NCBI GenBank assembly: GCA_964638875.1
Contig: CAZXBL010000001.1
Coordinates: 1-64,000 of the forward strand
Direction of reading: 5' to 3'
From: JALRHH01 sp964638875
Lineage (GTDB): Bacteria; Patescibacteriota; Saccharimonadia; Saccharimonadales; JALRHH01
DNA: 64,000 bases
This document shows positions 34,015-42,638 of the stretch, piece after piece. Numbering within the stretch: the stretch's first letter is position 1; each line of letters opens with the position of its first letter. Both the position numbers and the translations under genes were made by a program. The notes under the pieces are model-generated. The model ran no database searches. It was given only the letters and a program-made list of their open reading frames with translations, and was not told the DNA's origin.

Positions 34015-34923
34015 ATGACGCACAATTATTTAGATTTCCAGGAAACAGTCTGGGATTATTATCGTCTGCATGGTCGTGACCTGCCGTGGAGACGTTCGGT
34101 CGATCCATACAAAATTCTGGTGAGTGAGGTTATGTTACAGCAGACACAAGCCTCACGTGTTATCCCAAAGTACGAACAGTTCTTGAAACTTTTCCCGGAT
34201 GTATTAGCTCTCGCCAAAGTGCCACAGCAGGAAGTACTCATTGCCTGGAGTGGGCTCGGCTATAATCGCCGAGCTCGGTTTTTGCACCAAGCAGCTCAGG
34301 CAGTCGCTGAAAAACACGGTGGTCATGTGCCGCAATCTGAAAAAGAGTTGGTTGCTTTGCCAGGTATTGGCATAAATACTGCCCGGGCAGTACTGGCGTA
34401 TGCTTTCAACCAGCCTGTGGTGTTTATCGAAACTAATATTCGCACTGTTTTTATCTACCACTTTTTTGCTGACAAAGACAATGTTGCTGACAGTGAAATT
34501 CTTAAGTTAGTGGAGATGACTTTACCCCAGGGGGAGGGAAAAGAGCAGCCCGACAAAAAGTCACGCCTTTTTGCCGGCGCGATGAGAAAAACCGGGGCCC
34601 CCGCAAAACCTGTTTTGTGGGGTGATAGTACCGTAGGTTTGTCTCATAATCGCGAATGGTACTGGGCACTCATGGATTACGGCAGCCACCTGAAAGCCAC
34701 CATAGGCAACGTGTCCAGGCACAGCAAACATTACGCTAAACAGTCAGCTTTTCATGGGTCAAAGCGTCAAATCCGGGGAGCGGTCCTGAAGTTGCTATTA
34801 GACGCTCCAAAATCACAAATGGAGCTTGCAGCAGAGATTAATGACGATCGGCTGGAAGCTGTCCTACAAGATTTAATAAAAGAGGCACTCATTACCTTAA
34901 AAAATGATCAATTCAGTCTGTAG
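34015..34923 (+). CDS. mutY: MutY-like adenine glycosylase without Fe-S cluster, carrying an in-frame repeat
   Basis: 302 residues. MutY features: LPWRRSVDPYKILVSEVMLQQTQ (Glu in SEVMLQQTQ), GLGYNRRARFLHQAA and the HhH ALPGIGINTARAVLAY. At the catalytic aspartate position the motif is FIETNIRTVF, with Glu where Asp is usual. The protein contains no cysteine at all, so the Fe-S cluster is lost. Residues about 174-211 (34536-34646) are not family sequence: they are translated from a palindromic repeat found elsewhere in the window. The frame stays open, so the protein may still work. It should remove adenine opposite 8-oxoG, if active. Confidence 0.85.
   Translation: MTHNYLDFQETVWDYYRLHGRDLPWRRSVDPYKILVSEVMLQQTQASRVIPKYEQFLKLFPDVLALAKVPQQEVLIAWSGLGYNRRARFLHQAAQAVAEKHGGHVPQSEKELVALPGIGINTARAVLAYAFNQPVVFIETNIRTVFIYHFFADKDNVADSEILKLVEMTLPQGEGKEQPDKKSRLFAGAMRKTGAPAKPVLWGDSTVGLSHNREWYWALMDYGSHLKATIGNVSRHSKHYAKQSAFHGSKRQIRGAVLKLLLDAPKSQMELAAEINDDRLEAVLQDLIKEALITLKNDQFSL
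34536..34646 (-). repeat. Palindromic repeat, copy A, inserted in-frame in mutY
   Basis: 111 nt (37 codons). Read on the minus strand it has the same order of landmarks as copy B at 44811-44918: TGAGACA, 15 nt, CACCCCA, a 6-bp hairpin with 2-nt loop (CAAAAC/GTTTTG, 34604-34617), TCGCGCC-8 nt-GGCGTGA (34561-34582), then GCTGCTCTT and CCC. Hairpin sequences differ but stem lengths match. Confidence 0.75.
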
Positions 34924-34973
34924 ATCGGCATCCCGCTTGTGTTAGAATAAGCCTAAAGTAACAAGAGGAATTT

Positions 34974-35615
34974 ATGAAACGAAACTACCTAATCAGTTTT
35001 GCGGTGATAGTGACAGCTGCTGCACTTCTGATAGCTACATTGCCTGCTCGGGCTCACACAGATGGCGAAGCACATACACATACAGAAACAACTACAACGG
35101 AAACAGTAAGCCCAGAAAAACAACGAACAGAACGTGTTGAAAAACGCAAAGCTGAGGTTAAAACTGCACTGACGACAGTACAGCAGAAGCGCGTTCAGAC
35201 CCGTTGTAAAGGTGCGCAGACGCTACTAGCGATTAATGCAGAAAAAGCTGCCAAGATTCAAACAAACCGGGATAAAATTCATACTGATATCTTAGATAAG
35301 CTAACAAAACTTGAGGTAAAGCTGGCAACAGGCGGAGTTGATACGACTACCTTCAAAGAACAGATCGCAAGTCTGAAAACTAAAGTCGAGACTTTCAAGA
35401 CAGATAGCGCTGCATATCTCCAGACAGTTCAGGACACGGCTGCGCTCGATTGCCAGGCTGACCCAGTTGGCTTCAAGGCTTCCCTTGAAGCTTCCCGCGC
35501 TGCCCTAAAAAAACTTCAGACTGACGCCGTAGCAATACGTACGACTCTTGCTCAGGAAATAAAGCCACGACTTGCAGCTGCAAAGGCACAACTCGAAACT
35601 AAGAAGGCAGAATAA
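34974..35615 (+). CDS. Exported coiled-coil protein with His/Thr-rich N-terminus
   Basis: 213 residues. Signal peptide or anchor (residues 5-25, ending LPARA) followed by HTDGEAHTHTETTTTET, which could bind metal ions. The remainder is a long helical, Lys/Glu/Ala/Gln-rich coiled coil with two Cys (CKGAQ, LDCQAD). A GAGGA ribosome site precedes the ATG, and TAGAAT at 34943-34948 gives a short leader. Likely a periphery structural protein. No family recognised. Confidence 0.75.
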   Translation: MKRNYLISFAVIVTAAALLIATLPARAHTDGEAHTHTETTTTETVSPEKQRTERVEKRKAEVKTALTTVQQKRVQTRCKGAQTLLAINAEKAAKIQTNRDKIHTDILDKLTKLEVKLATGGVDTTTFKEQIASLKTKVETFKTDSAAYLQTVQDTAALDCQADPVGFKASLEASRAALKKLQTDAVAIRTTLAQEIKPRLAAAKAQLETKKAE

Positions 35616-35616
35616 T

Positions 35617-36114
35617 ATGGAAGACATCAAACAACCTCATCAGCAAACCCAACCACCTGTAATGGATATCCAACCGCCTCAGGTCGCGCCAAATGAGCAG
35701 CCTGTATCAGCTCCCACGCCTGCGGCCCCACCTGTGCCAGAAGAGCCGGCACCAGCATCTGCCCAATCCACAGAAACAGCAGCAGCTGGCGAGACACCTG
35801 CGCAGGCCACACCAGCACTTGCTGCGGTGGCCTCAGCACACAAACCACGCCGAATGCCTATGATCGCAATAGTGTGCGCAGTTCTTTTTACCGGGATCTT
35901 TGCAGCAGTAGCAGTGGTAGCATACATGTCAAAATCCAATGTAAAGACAACTGATTCATCTCAGCAACCAGCTACTAATGCCACAAGTGAGCCCCCAGCA
36001 ACTGCAGCGGATGTGACCGATACCGACAAGGCAATCGATGATAGTATGTCGAGCGTTGATGATGCAGCTGACTATAACGATGCTGGTGTAAGTGACACAA
36101 CCCTCGGTCTGTAG
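35617..36114 (+). CDS. Pro/Ala-rich single-pass membrane protein
   Basis: 165 residues from the ATG at 35617, one base after the previous stop. The first 80 residues are Pro/Gln/Ala rich and low complexity, followed by PRRMPMIAIVCAVLFTGIF (one transmembrane helix, about 85-107) and a Thr/Ser/Asp-rich outer tail ending SDTTLGL. It resembles many linker-type envelope proteins in this phylum. Co-transcribed with the upstream coiled-coil gene. Function unknown. Confidence 0.7.
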   Translation: MEDIKQPHQQTQPPVMDIQPPQVAPNEQPVSAPTPAAPPVPEEPAPASAQSTETAAAGETPAQATPALAAVASAHKPRRMPMIAIVCAVLFTGIFAAVAVVAYMSKSNVKTTDSSQQPATNATSEPPATAADVTDTDKAIDDSMSSVDDAADYNDAGVSDTTLGL

Positions 36115-36132
36115 CATAATAGTCATCTAGAT

Positions 36133-36714
36133 ATGACAAACGGATCTCAAATAATAGATCAAATTAAAGACGGCGCCGTTGGGATAGCACCAACTGACAC
36201 TTTATACGGCATTGTCTGTAGTGCCGGAGACCAACCAGCTGTCGAAAGACTTTATGCGCTGAAGTCACGTGAAGCAAAACCAGGCACTCTTGTCGCGGCT
36301 TCCATTGATCAACTAGTAGGCCTTGGTATACCTAGGCGCTATCTTACGGCCGTGGAGCAGTATTGGCCAGGCGCGATCAGTATTGTTATCCCAGTGGGCT
36401 TCGCGTTAGGGTATTTGCACCAGGGCAAGGGATCGCTGGCTATCCGTATCCCTGCAGAGGAATCATTCCGCGAATTTTTGCACCAGTCAGGCCCATTATT
36501 AACTACAAGTGCCAATATGCCCGGAGAAACTCCAGCACATACCATCCAAGAGGCCAAGGACTATTTTGGTGAGTCAGTGGACTTCTATCTGGATGGTGGT
36601 GATTTGTCGGGACGGGAGCCATCTACAATTATTAGGATAATTGACGATGCAGTAGAAGTTATCAGGGAGGGCGCAGTTAAAATAGACGAATCAGGCGCGA
36701 TCGATAACGGTTAA
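36133..36714 (+). CDS. tsaC: Sua5/YciO/YrdC family threonylcarbamoyl-AMP synthase
   Basis: 193 residues. Family motifs: GAVGIAPTDTLYGIVCSA, ERLYALKSREAKPGT, YWPGAISIVIP, and SLAIRIPAEESFREFL followed by LLTTSANMPGETPAHT. Makes threonylcarbamoyl-AMP from Thr, bicarbonate and ATP for tRNA t6A37 formation. The C-terminal Sua5 domain is absent, as in the short TsaC type. CATAAT lies 12 nt before the ATG. Confidence 0.92.
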   Translation: MTNGSQIIDQIKDGAVGIAPTDTLYGIVCSAGDQPAVERLYALKSREAKPGTLVAASIDQLVGLGIPRRYLTAVEQYWPGAISIVIPVGFALGYLHQGKGSLAIRIPAEESFREFLHQSGPLLTTSANMPGETPAHTIQEAKDYFGESVDFYLDGGDLSGREPSTIIRIIDDAVEVIREGAVKIDESGAIDNG

Positions 36715-36718
36715 CGAC

Positions 36719-36747
36719 TTGATCGGACTCTTATCAGTCCGTATGAT
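36719..36747 (+). promoter_or_regulatory. Leaderless promoter of the response regulator
   Basis: TTGATC (36719-36724), 17 nt, TATGAT (36742-36747), 6 nt to ATG 36754. Predicted +1 is the start codon. Confidence 0.6.
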
Positions 36748-36753
36748 AAGGCT

Positions 36754-37116
36754 ATGGGAAAAATTCTAGTCGTTGATGACGACAATATAATGCGCGCCGG
36801 TGTCGCCGCGATGCTCAAGAATGCAAACCAAGATGTTCTTGAAGCCAGTGATGGCGATGCAGGGCTTGCGGCTGCGATTAAGGAAAAACCAGATCTAATT
36901 GTGACTGACATTCGTATGCCGCATATGTCTGGGCTCGAGATGCTTGAGGAGCTCCGAAAAGATGAGTGGGGCAAGACAGTCCCTGTGATCATTCTGACGG
37001 GTGACGAATCAAACGAAACCATTAACCAAGCTTTAGAATCTGGTATAACCAGTTACTTCGCTAAAAGTTCTGACCCGGCTACACTGCAGCAGCAGATTCT
37101 TGCACAGATAGGCTAA
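36754..37116 (+). CDS. Stand-alone response regulator receiver
   Basis: 120 residues, one CheY-like receiver domain: acidic pair in VVDDDN, phospho-acceptor Asp52 in VTDIRMPHMSG, Thr82 in ILTGDES and Lys104 in YFAKSSD. There is no output domain, so it must signal by protein contact. It is convergent with, and overlaps by 38 bp, the histidine kinase gene. The pair is likely a cognate two-component system even though it is not in one operon. Confidence 0.92.
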   Translation: MGKILVVDDDNIMRAGVAAMLKNANQDVLEASDGDAGLAAAIKEKPDLIVTDIRMPHMSGLEMLEELRKDEWGKTVPVIILTGDESNETINQALESGITSYFAKSSDPATLQQQILAQIG

Positions 37117-38479
37117 CAGGTGCCTTCACCGGTAGGGCGATGTACACGGTCGTACCTTTTCCCTGAAGGGAGCTGAGCCACATTCTGCCCCCATGTGCTT
37201 CAACAGTCATGCGGGTGGTCCACAGACCTAAGCCAGTGCCGTTAGCATGTACCGAGGTGGCATTGGTTGCTCTATAGTAACCTCCCAGAACCTTTTCTTG
37301 CTCATCGTGGGGGATGCCGATGCCATGGTCCTGTACGGCAATGATGTGTTCATGGCTGTCATCCAGCCGATACAGTAATTTTATTACACTTTCCTCGCTA
37401 CTGTATTTGATAGCATTTGCAAGAATGTTCATAAATGCCCGCTTCAGTGCCTCCACATCACCTACGGTGTATATCTGGGTGGGCCACTTTCCCACCTTTT
37501 CAATCGTGATACTCTTTTCTTTAGCCCCAAGTACTAACGTAGAGGTAACCTGGCTAATAATAGTAACGATATCAACACTGTCCTTATGTAGTTTTTTAGC
37601 TTGGCCGCGTTCAAATATAGAGCTGTCGAGAATCTCGTTCACGGTCGCTAATGATGCCTCAGTACTCCGGTACATGTCATCGAGTAAATCTTTTTGGGTA
37701 TTAGACGCCTTTTTGTTACCTTGCTGCAACGATTGAATGCCCCACAACATGCCAGTTAGCGGAGAACGAAGTTCATGCGAAGCAATCGAGATAAATTGAT
37801 TTTTAAGATGCAGAATTTCGTGTTCTTTCGCCTGAATTTTTATGTCCCGCAAAATCCCAGCAAAAGGTATTGCTGCTAATAGCAGTGGCACAAGTGCGTA
37901 CAAAGCAATCTCCAGGTAGTATGTGTTAGCTGGCGCAAATACACCTACAGCTGCGACAACATTGCCATCATTATCACGTACTGGCGCAAAGCCAGCTACC
38001 CAATGTTCTGAGTAGTCGGCGACCCAGGGATCGAAGCTTGGTGTGCCATCCAACAATGCGGAACGTAGTTGGTTAGACGGATGAGGGACTGCCAAACCTG
38101 GCTGACCATAGAAACTGCTGCCTTCCGGTTGCGCGTCAATATTAATGGAAACCTGTTGGTTTGCAATCTTGAAGGCACGGATGTAAGAGATGTCGAGGTT
38201 GCTGCTCCTGACCTGATCAAGCTGCTGTTTCGCCCGGGAGTATGCAAGTGTCGTTAAGTCATCTTCGCTGCCTTTGAGGTTTGCTAAGTCGTCAGCGGAC
38301 AGGCTATCCGCAATGGTCTGAGCTCGACCAACCAGATACTGACTTTTATCTGACTGGTTTGTAGCAGCTGCAAATAAACCACTGAAAATCCCGGCACCAA
38401 TAATAAGCACTGCAACAATGGTAGTGAAACGCTTTGGACGAAAAATCGGAGCTAGCTTCCCACGTTTAAGATGATCCAT
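37079..38479 (-). CDS. Membrane sensor histidine kinase
   Basis: 466 residues. Two transmembrane helices (about 18-38 and 188-208) bracket an outer sensor domain of about 150 residues with PVRDNDGNVVAAVGVFAP, typical of Cache/CHASE-like sensors. DHp domain with SIASHELRSPLTGML (His235), then HATPase_c with FMNILANAIKYSSE, DHGIGIPHDEQEKV and NGTGLGLWTTRM. No receiver is attached; the neighbouring single-domain regulator is the probable partner. Stimulus unknown. Confidence 0.93.
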   Translation of the reverse strand: MDHLKRGKLAPIFRPKRFTTIVAVLIIGAGIFSGLFAAATNQSDKSQYLVGRAQTIADSLSADDLANLKGSEDDLTTLAYSRAKQQLDQVRSSNLDISYIRAFKIANQQVSINIDAQPEGSSFYGQPGLAVPHPSNQLRSALLDGTPSFDPWVADYSEHWVAGFAPVRDNDGNVVAAVGVFAPANTYYLEIALYALVPLLLAAIPFAGILRDIKIQAKEHEILHLKNQFISIASHELRSPLTGMLWGIQSLQQGNKKASNTQKDLLDDMYRSTEASLATVNEILDSSIFERGQAKKLHKDSVDIVTIISQVTSTLVLGAKEKSITIEKVGKWPTQIYTVGDVEALKRAFMNILANAIKYSSEESVIKLLYRLDDSHEHIIAVQDHGIGIPHDEQEKVLGGYYRATNATSVHANGTGLGLWTTRMTVEAHGGRMWLSSLQGKGTTVYIALPVKAPVSLSVQESAAAV

Positions 38480-38524
38480 GCTCCATTCAATATAGCATAA
38501 GAGTATTAGATATACAGGGGTGAA

Positions 38525-39811
38525 TTAATTAAATTCGCGGCGAAGCCACTCATCCAGGCTATTACCCCCACCAGCCGTTAGGCACAGCACCGTATCGCCG
38601 TCGGCTACGTGCTGCTTGATAGCCCTCTTTAAATCTTCATTCAATTGAGAAGGGGTTGTGTGGAGCTGAACAGTTTCGGACAGGAGCCCCCGAAGATCAC
38701 TTGGGCTCAGCAGCTGCAATGACTGGTCCTCGCGGGCTAGATAACTCGGCACAATGTAGAGTGACTTTACGCTATCAAACAGGTCATGCAACTCGTCTTT
38801 GATGAAATGCTGCCTAGTGTTGTGCAGCCCTTCGTATACGACAACCAATCTATCACCAGCGACCTCGTGGCCAAGTTGTAATGCGCCCCGAATCTTGGGG
38901 GGTGTGTGAGCGTAGTCGCTGAAAATGCCGGGAGCAATCTGCTCAAAGCGTCTTGAGACGCCAGGGAATTGGTTCAAAATCTCGATTAGCTCTGCGCCAT
39001 TCTTCCTACCGAGCAATGTCTGGACTCCTTGAGCAACAAGTGCAGCATTTTGACGGTTGACGAGCCCAGGTAGCGAGAGACCCCGGTAGTCATCGAAATT
39101 AATAATACTAACAGTATTCGATCCTGCAACATCAATAATATCGGCATCAGGCTTCCAGATGTAGGTGTGATCGGTGTGCCTGATGAAATCACGGAAAGCC
39201 TGGTTGTATTCCTCACGAGTAGAGTAAATATCTGGGTGGTCCCAGTCTATACCGGTAATTAAACTAAGAGCAGGGCTGTAGGCAAGGAAATTTCGATCAA
39301 ATTCGTCTGCTTCGTATACAAAGTACTGAGAGTCAGGGCTGTAGGCACCAAGGCTGGCAAATGACGTCTTTGCGGGCAGTACGTAACTAATTGGTACACC
39401 TAGTCTCTGAAGCAGCCATACCGTCATGGCGGTGGTGGTTGTCTTTCCGTGCGTGCCTGCGACAGCAACCATTTTCAGGTTCTTGTCAGCCAGGAACTGG
39501 GTTATAAATTCGTCGCGCTTGGTTGCCCTAATACCGTTTTCTTTAGCAAACATTAGCTCTGGATGGTTAGGATTTTCCATCGGCAACGCGGAACTGTAAA
39601 CAATCCAATCAATAGGTTTTCTATTGTTGAGACTGGTAATATCTTCGCTGCTTTGGCCGATGTGGATATCAGAAATGCCCTGAGATTGCAGATACTCAAG
39701 GTAACTAGACATCTGTTTATCAGAGCCTGAAACTTCATAACCGGCTTGGCTTGCAATAAGTGCGACAGGACTGATACCTGCACCTCCTATACCAGAGAAG
39801 TAAACATGCAT
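38525..39811 (-). CDS. murC: UDP-N-acetylmuramate--alanine ligase
   Basis: 428 residues from the ATG at 39811 (MHVYFSGIGGAGISP matches Mur ligase starts); a GTG at 39826 is the alternative. TACCAT lies 6 nt before this ATG. Domains: Rossmann SGIGGAGIS, ATPase with VAVAGTHGKTTTTAM, EADEFDRNFLAYSP, and the C-terminal ligase domain (FSDYAHTPPKI). MurC adds L-Ala to UDP-MurNAc; Mpl has a similar build, so the substrate is not fully certain. Here the gene stands alone, not in a dcw cluster. Confidence 0.87.
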   Translation of the reverse strand: MHVYFSGIGGAGISPVALIASQAGYEVSGSDKQMSSYLEYLQSQGISDIHIGQSSEDITSLNNRKPIDWIVYSSALPMENPNHPELMFAKENGIRATKRDEFITQFLADKNLKMVAVAGTHGKTTTTAMTVWLLQRLGVPISYVLPAKTSFASLGAYSPDSQYFVYEADEFDRNFLAYSPALSLITGIDWDHPDIYSTREEYNQAFRDFIRHTDHTYIWKPDADIIDVAGSNTVSIINFDDYRGLSLPGLVNRQNAALVAQGVQTLLGRKNGAELIEILNQFPGVSRRFEQIAPGIFSDYAHTPPKIRGALQLGHEVAGDRLVVVYEGLHNTRQHFIKDELHDLFDSVKSLYIVPSYLAREDQSLQLLSPSDLRGLLSETVQLHTTPSQLNEDLKRAIKQHVADGDTVLCLTAGGGNSLDEWLRREFN

Positions 39812-39855
39812 AGATATATGGTACACTGAAGAAAACGAAAAGAAACAAAGATTTT

Positions 39856-41064
39856 ATGTTAAAAAAGGCAATGCACCAGTTTCTGAAACGGAGTCACTTT
39901 TGGCGTGACACCGGGTTTGACGAACTAAGCGAACTATACATCAGCAACATGCTCCGGACTGTTGCGCTAACAACATTTCTTATTTTTGTTCCGTATTATC
40001 TCTACCAAAACAACTACTCACCAGCCACTATCCTGGCTATGCTTGGTTCCTTTTTTGCTTTTCGAGCGGTTGCAGACATTGGTGCGGGCTTCTTTGTTGG
40101 GCGGTATGGCCCCAAGCACTCAATGTTGCTGAGTAACTTGATGCAAATTATCAGCTCAAGTTTGCTTTTGACGGTGCCAGGGCACCATTGGAACATTTTG
40201 TTAATGGTGTTACCGTGGGCGATCGCGAATAGTCTATTCTTTATTTCATATCACGTCAGTTTTTCTAAGATAAAACATACCCCAAAAGCCGGCACAGAGC
40301 TTGGACACATGCAGGTGTTTGAAAAGGTCGGCTATCTACTCGGCCCATTAATTGGTGGTGTTATTGGTTCGGCATTCGGCCCACAGTACATATTCATTAC
40401 CGCGACAGCCTTACTAATCATTAGCCTTTGGCCGCTGTTCCTAAGCAGTGAGCCTACAAAGGTACATCAAAAAATTGATTTCAAGGGACTATCTGCCAAA
40501 AAAATACGCCGGGATATATTTGCATATGGAGCACTTGGTGTCGAGAACTCACTGTGCATTAACACCTGGCCGTTCTACGTCGCGGTATTTCTACTTAGCG
40601 GCGCAGTGTACGCTCAGCTGGGAACACTCAGTGCGATTGGGGTACTCGTCGCGGTCCTATCGGCAAAAGCCATGGGGGGAATATCAGACTCGGCGTTGGC
40701 GCGTCCAATAATGCGTATCAGCGTTGCCTCAAATATACTTATTCATCTGTTACGCCCTTTTGTTAACGGCGTTGCTGGCGTCTTGGCAGTGAATGTGGCT
40801 AACGAGGCTGTCACTTCAGGCTATCGGATGCCATTTATAAAAGGTGTTTACGCGGCAGCAGATGACCTACCGGGTTACCGTATTGTTTATATTGCGACCT
40901 TGGAATCAGTTAGTAGTATCGCAAAAGCAACCTCATGGTTTTTTCTGGCGCTACTCGCCACAGTGCTCAGCCTGAAAACAGTCCTGGCCATTGGCTTTAT
41001 AATTGCGGCTGTCGCCTCACTGGGCATAACAAAAGAGCGCTTTGCGATATATAATCGAAGGTAA
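39856..41064 (+). CDS. MFS transporter
   Basis: 402 residues, about 12 predicted transmembrane helices. AVADIGAGFFVGRYGPKHSMLLSNL matches the loop 2-3 motif of the major facilitator family in a relaxed form, and the central charged loop is short. Substrate cannot be deduced. It is divergent from murC, with the two starts only 45 bp apart, so both promoters overlap. The next gene starts 15 bp downstream. Confidence 0.85.
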   Translation: MLKKAMHQFLKRSHFWRDTGFDELSELYISNMLRTVALTTFLIFVPYYLYQNNYSPATILAMLGSFFAFRAVADIGAGFFVGRYGPKHSMLLSNLMQIISSSLLLTVPGHHWNILLMVLPWAIANSLFFISYHVSFSKIKHTPKAGTELGHMQVFEKVGYLLGPLIGGVIGSAFGPQYIFITATALLIISLWPLFLSSEPTKVHQKIDFKGLSAKKIRRDIFAYGALGVENSLCINTWPFYVAVFLLSGAVYAQLGTLSAIGVLVAVLSAKAMGGISDSALARPIMRISVASNILIHLLRPFVNGVAGVLAVNVANEAVTSGYRMPFIKGVYAAADDLPGYRIVYIATLESVSSIAKATSWFFLALLATVLSLKTVLAIGFIIAAVASLGITKERFAIYNRR

Positions 41065-41079
41065 GAAAGAACAGAAAAT

Positions 41080-41685
41080 ATGAGCAAACGTCACCTCCAC
41101 CAAATCCTAAAGCGGCTTCGACAGGCACATACTCTGTACTTTGTAGTTGCTATCATTATTACAGCCGGAGTGGCTGTGACAGCACTTCGTAATAACAACA
41201 TGAGGGCGCTTGAACTGCGCGATACAGTCCTCGCGGTAGACAAACAGAACGGGGATACCGAAACCGCGCTTCGAGACCTTCGTGAATACGTTTACGGTCA
41301 CATGAATAGCAATTTAGCCGTTCCTGGTGGTGCTTATCCTCCTGTGCAGCTTAAATATCGCTATGACCGGCTTGTTGCAGCAGAAAAACAACGAGTTACC
41401 CAGGTTAATGCCAAACTTTATACCGAAGCACAAGGGTACTGTGAATCGGTAATCCCAACCGGACGCTCGCTAACCCGCATTGAATGTATCCAGAACTACG
41501 TCACAACAAGGGGTGGCGTCAGTGAAAACGCGATCCCAGACGCACTCTACAAGTTTAACTTTGCCCCACCAATTTGGTCGCCAGACTTAGCTGGCTGGAG
41601 TCTGGTACTACTAGGCGTCTTGACACTTCTGTCTATAACAAGAACAATTGCATTGTTCTGGCTCAAACACACACTTCACGAATAA
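41080..41685 (+). CDS. Two-helix membrane protein with Cys-containing outer domain
   Basis: 201 residues. Basic start, a transmembrane helix (about 18-38, LYFVVAIIITAGVAVTAL), a 120-residue extracytoplasmic domain with a conserved-looking HMNSNLAVPGGAYPPVQLKYRYDRLV and two Cys (GYCESV, IECIQN) that may form a disulfide, then a second helix at about 170-190. I have seen this organisation repeatedly as an unnamed family in this phylum. Likely in an operon with the MFS gene; a strong terminator follows. Confidence 0.75.
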   Translation: MSKRHLHQILKRLRQAHTLYFVVAIIITAGVAVTALRNNNMRALELRDTVLAVDKQNGDTETALRDLREYVYGHMNSNLAVPGGAYPPVQLKYRYDRLVAAEKQRVTQVNAKLYTEAQGYCESVIPTGRSLTRIECIQNYVTTRGGVSENAIPDALYKFNFAPPIWSPDLAGWSLVLLGVLTLLSITRTIALFWLKHTLHE

Positions 41686-41723
41686 CAATAAAAATACCCC
41701 AGTTACCCGGGGTATTTTTATTG
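41686..41723. terminator. Bidirectional terminator
   Basis: CAATAAAAATACCCC (41686-41700) pairs with GGGGTATTTTTATTG (41709-41723), 15 bp with 8-nt loop, between two convergent genes. Confidence 0.9.
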
Positions 41724-41735
41724 ATTCTCTACGTT

Positions 41736-42389
41736 CTAGCGATTCGTAGTAGGTTTGTTGGTGGTGCTAGAGTTGTTGGTATTAGTGTTAGTCGTTGTGT
41801 TGCTCGTATCTTCACTAGTTGTGTCGGTCGAGGTTCCTTGACTTGAGGTCTGGTCACACTTCTGTTCGCCAGGGTTTTGTTCCTGGTAAGTCTTTACAGC
41901 CTTTGCTACTTGACCGTCATCCTTCAGGTTTTCCCAGAAGATAACTTGTTCACGGTTGATAACCATGTTGTCTTGTGGGCCGTGCAACTCACAACCAAGC
42001 TTCACGAGCGAAATGTCGTTACTATTGTTGCTAGACTGGTTTGGCTGGACCTGCTGGTTAACACGGAGGTAATAAATATCTGCCATGCTGAGGAACTTGC
42101 CATTTAGGTTGTTAATTTTACCGAAGTAAACCTGACCACCGTTCAAGAACACTGCCTGCAGTTTACTCTCGTCGACATAGCTTCCTTCTTTCTTGTTGCC
42201 GCCACCGAGGGCTACAAACCATACCACCGCTACTACAAGCACGGTGATACAAAAGAGTAGTGCTACTTGTGCAATCTTCCACGTCTTAACGTTTTGAAGA
42301 CTTGCTCTTTTTGACCTGCCTTGGGCAGGTGCCGCTGGTTGTCCAGCTGGTTGACCTTGGCTTTGGTCGCCACGATTCATCCATTCCAT
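41736..42389 (-). CDS. Membrane protein with Asn/Thr-rich tail
   Basis: 217 residues from the ATG at 42389, with AAGGTGG about 9 nt upstream; longer in-frame starts fall inside the promoter. A Gly/Gln/Pro-rich cytoplasmic stretch (about 35 residues), one transmembrane helix (about 40-65), an outer domain of about 110 residues with GGQVYFGKINNLNGKFLSMADIYYL, and a Thr/Asn/Ser-rich C-terminal tail of about 40 residues (TTNTNTNNSSTTN). Probably a surface-exposed or wall-associated protein. No family name. Confidence 0.75.
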   Translation of the reverse strand: MEWMNRGDQSQGQPAGQPAAPAQGRSKRASLQNVKTWKIAQVALLFCITVLVVAVVWFVALGGGNKKEGSYVDESKLQAVFLNGGQVYFGKINNLNGKFLSMADIYYLRVNQQVQPNQSSNNSNDISLVKLGCELHGPQDNMVINREQVIFWENLKDDGQVAKAVKTYQEQNPGEQKCDQTSSQGTSTDTTSEDTSNTTTNTNTNNSSTTNKPTTNR

Positions 42390-42420
42390 ATGTGTTATCC
42401 ACCTTTCCTTACGTAGGGTT

Positions 42421-42450
42421 AGTGTAATGCATAAGCGCCTTACTGTGCAA
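42421..42450 (-). promoter_or_regulatory. Promoter of the Asn/Thr-rich tail protein
   Basis: On the minus strand TTGCAC (42445-42450), 18 nt, TACACT (42421-42426). Gives a leader of about 25 nt that contains the ribosome site. Confidence 0.55.
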
Positions 42451-42568
42451 TAACTATCTGTAATTTTATTAAGCAACAGATAACACGTATCCACAACAAC
42501 ACTTTTTACGATGTTTAAAATAACAGGGGTAGAAGCAAACTCTAAGGTGTTATTTTTTGTAAAAGCGG

Positions 42569-42598
42569 TTGACAAGCTAAAACACCCCAGAGTATGTT
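42569..42598 (+). promoter_or_regulatory. Promoter of the 65-residue protein
   Basis: Perfect TTGACA (42569-42574), 18 nt, TATGTT (42593-42598). Leader of about 34 nt with GAGAGGG before the ATG at 42639. Confidence 0.6.
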
Positions 42599-42638
42599 AG
42601 GAGTACCATTACATAACGTAAGAGAGGGACCTCATATT

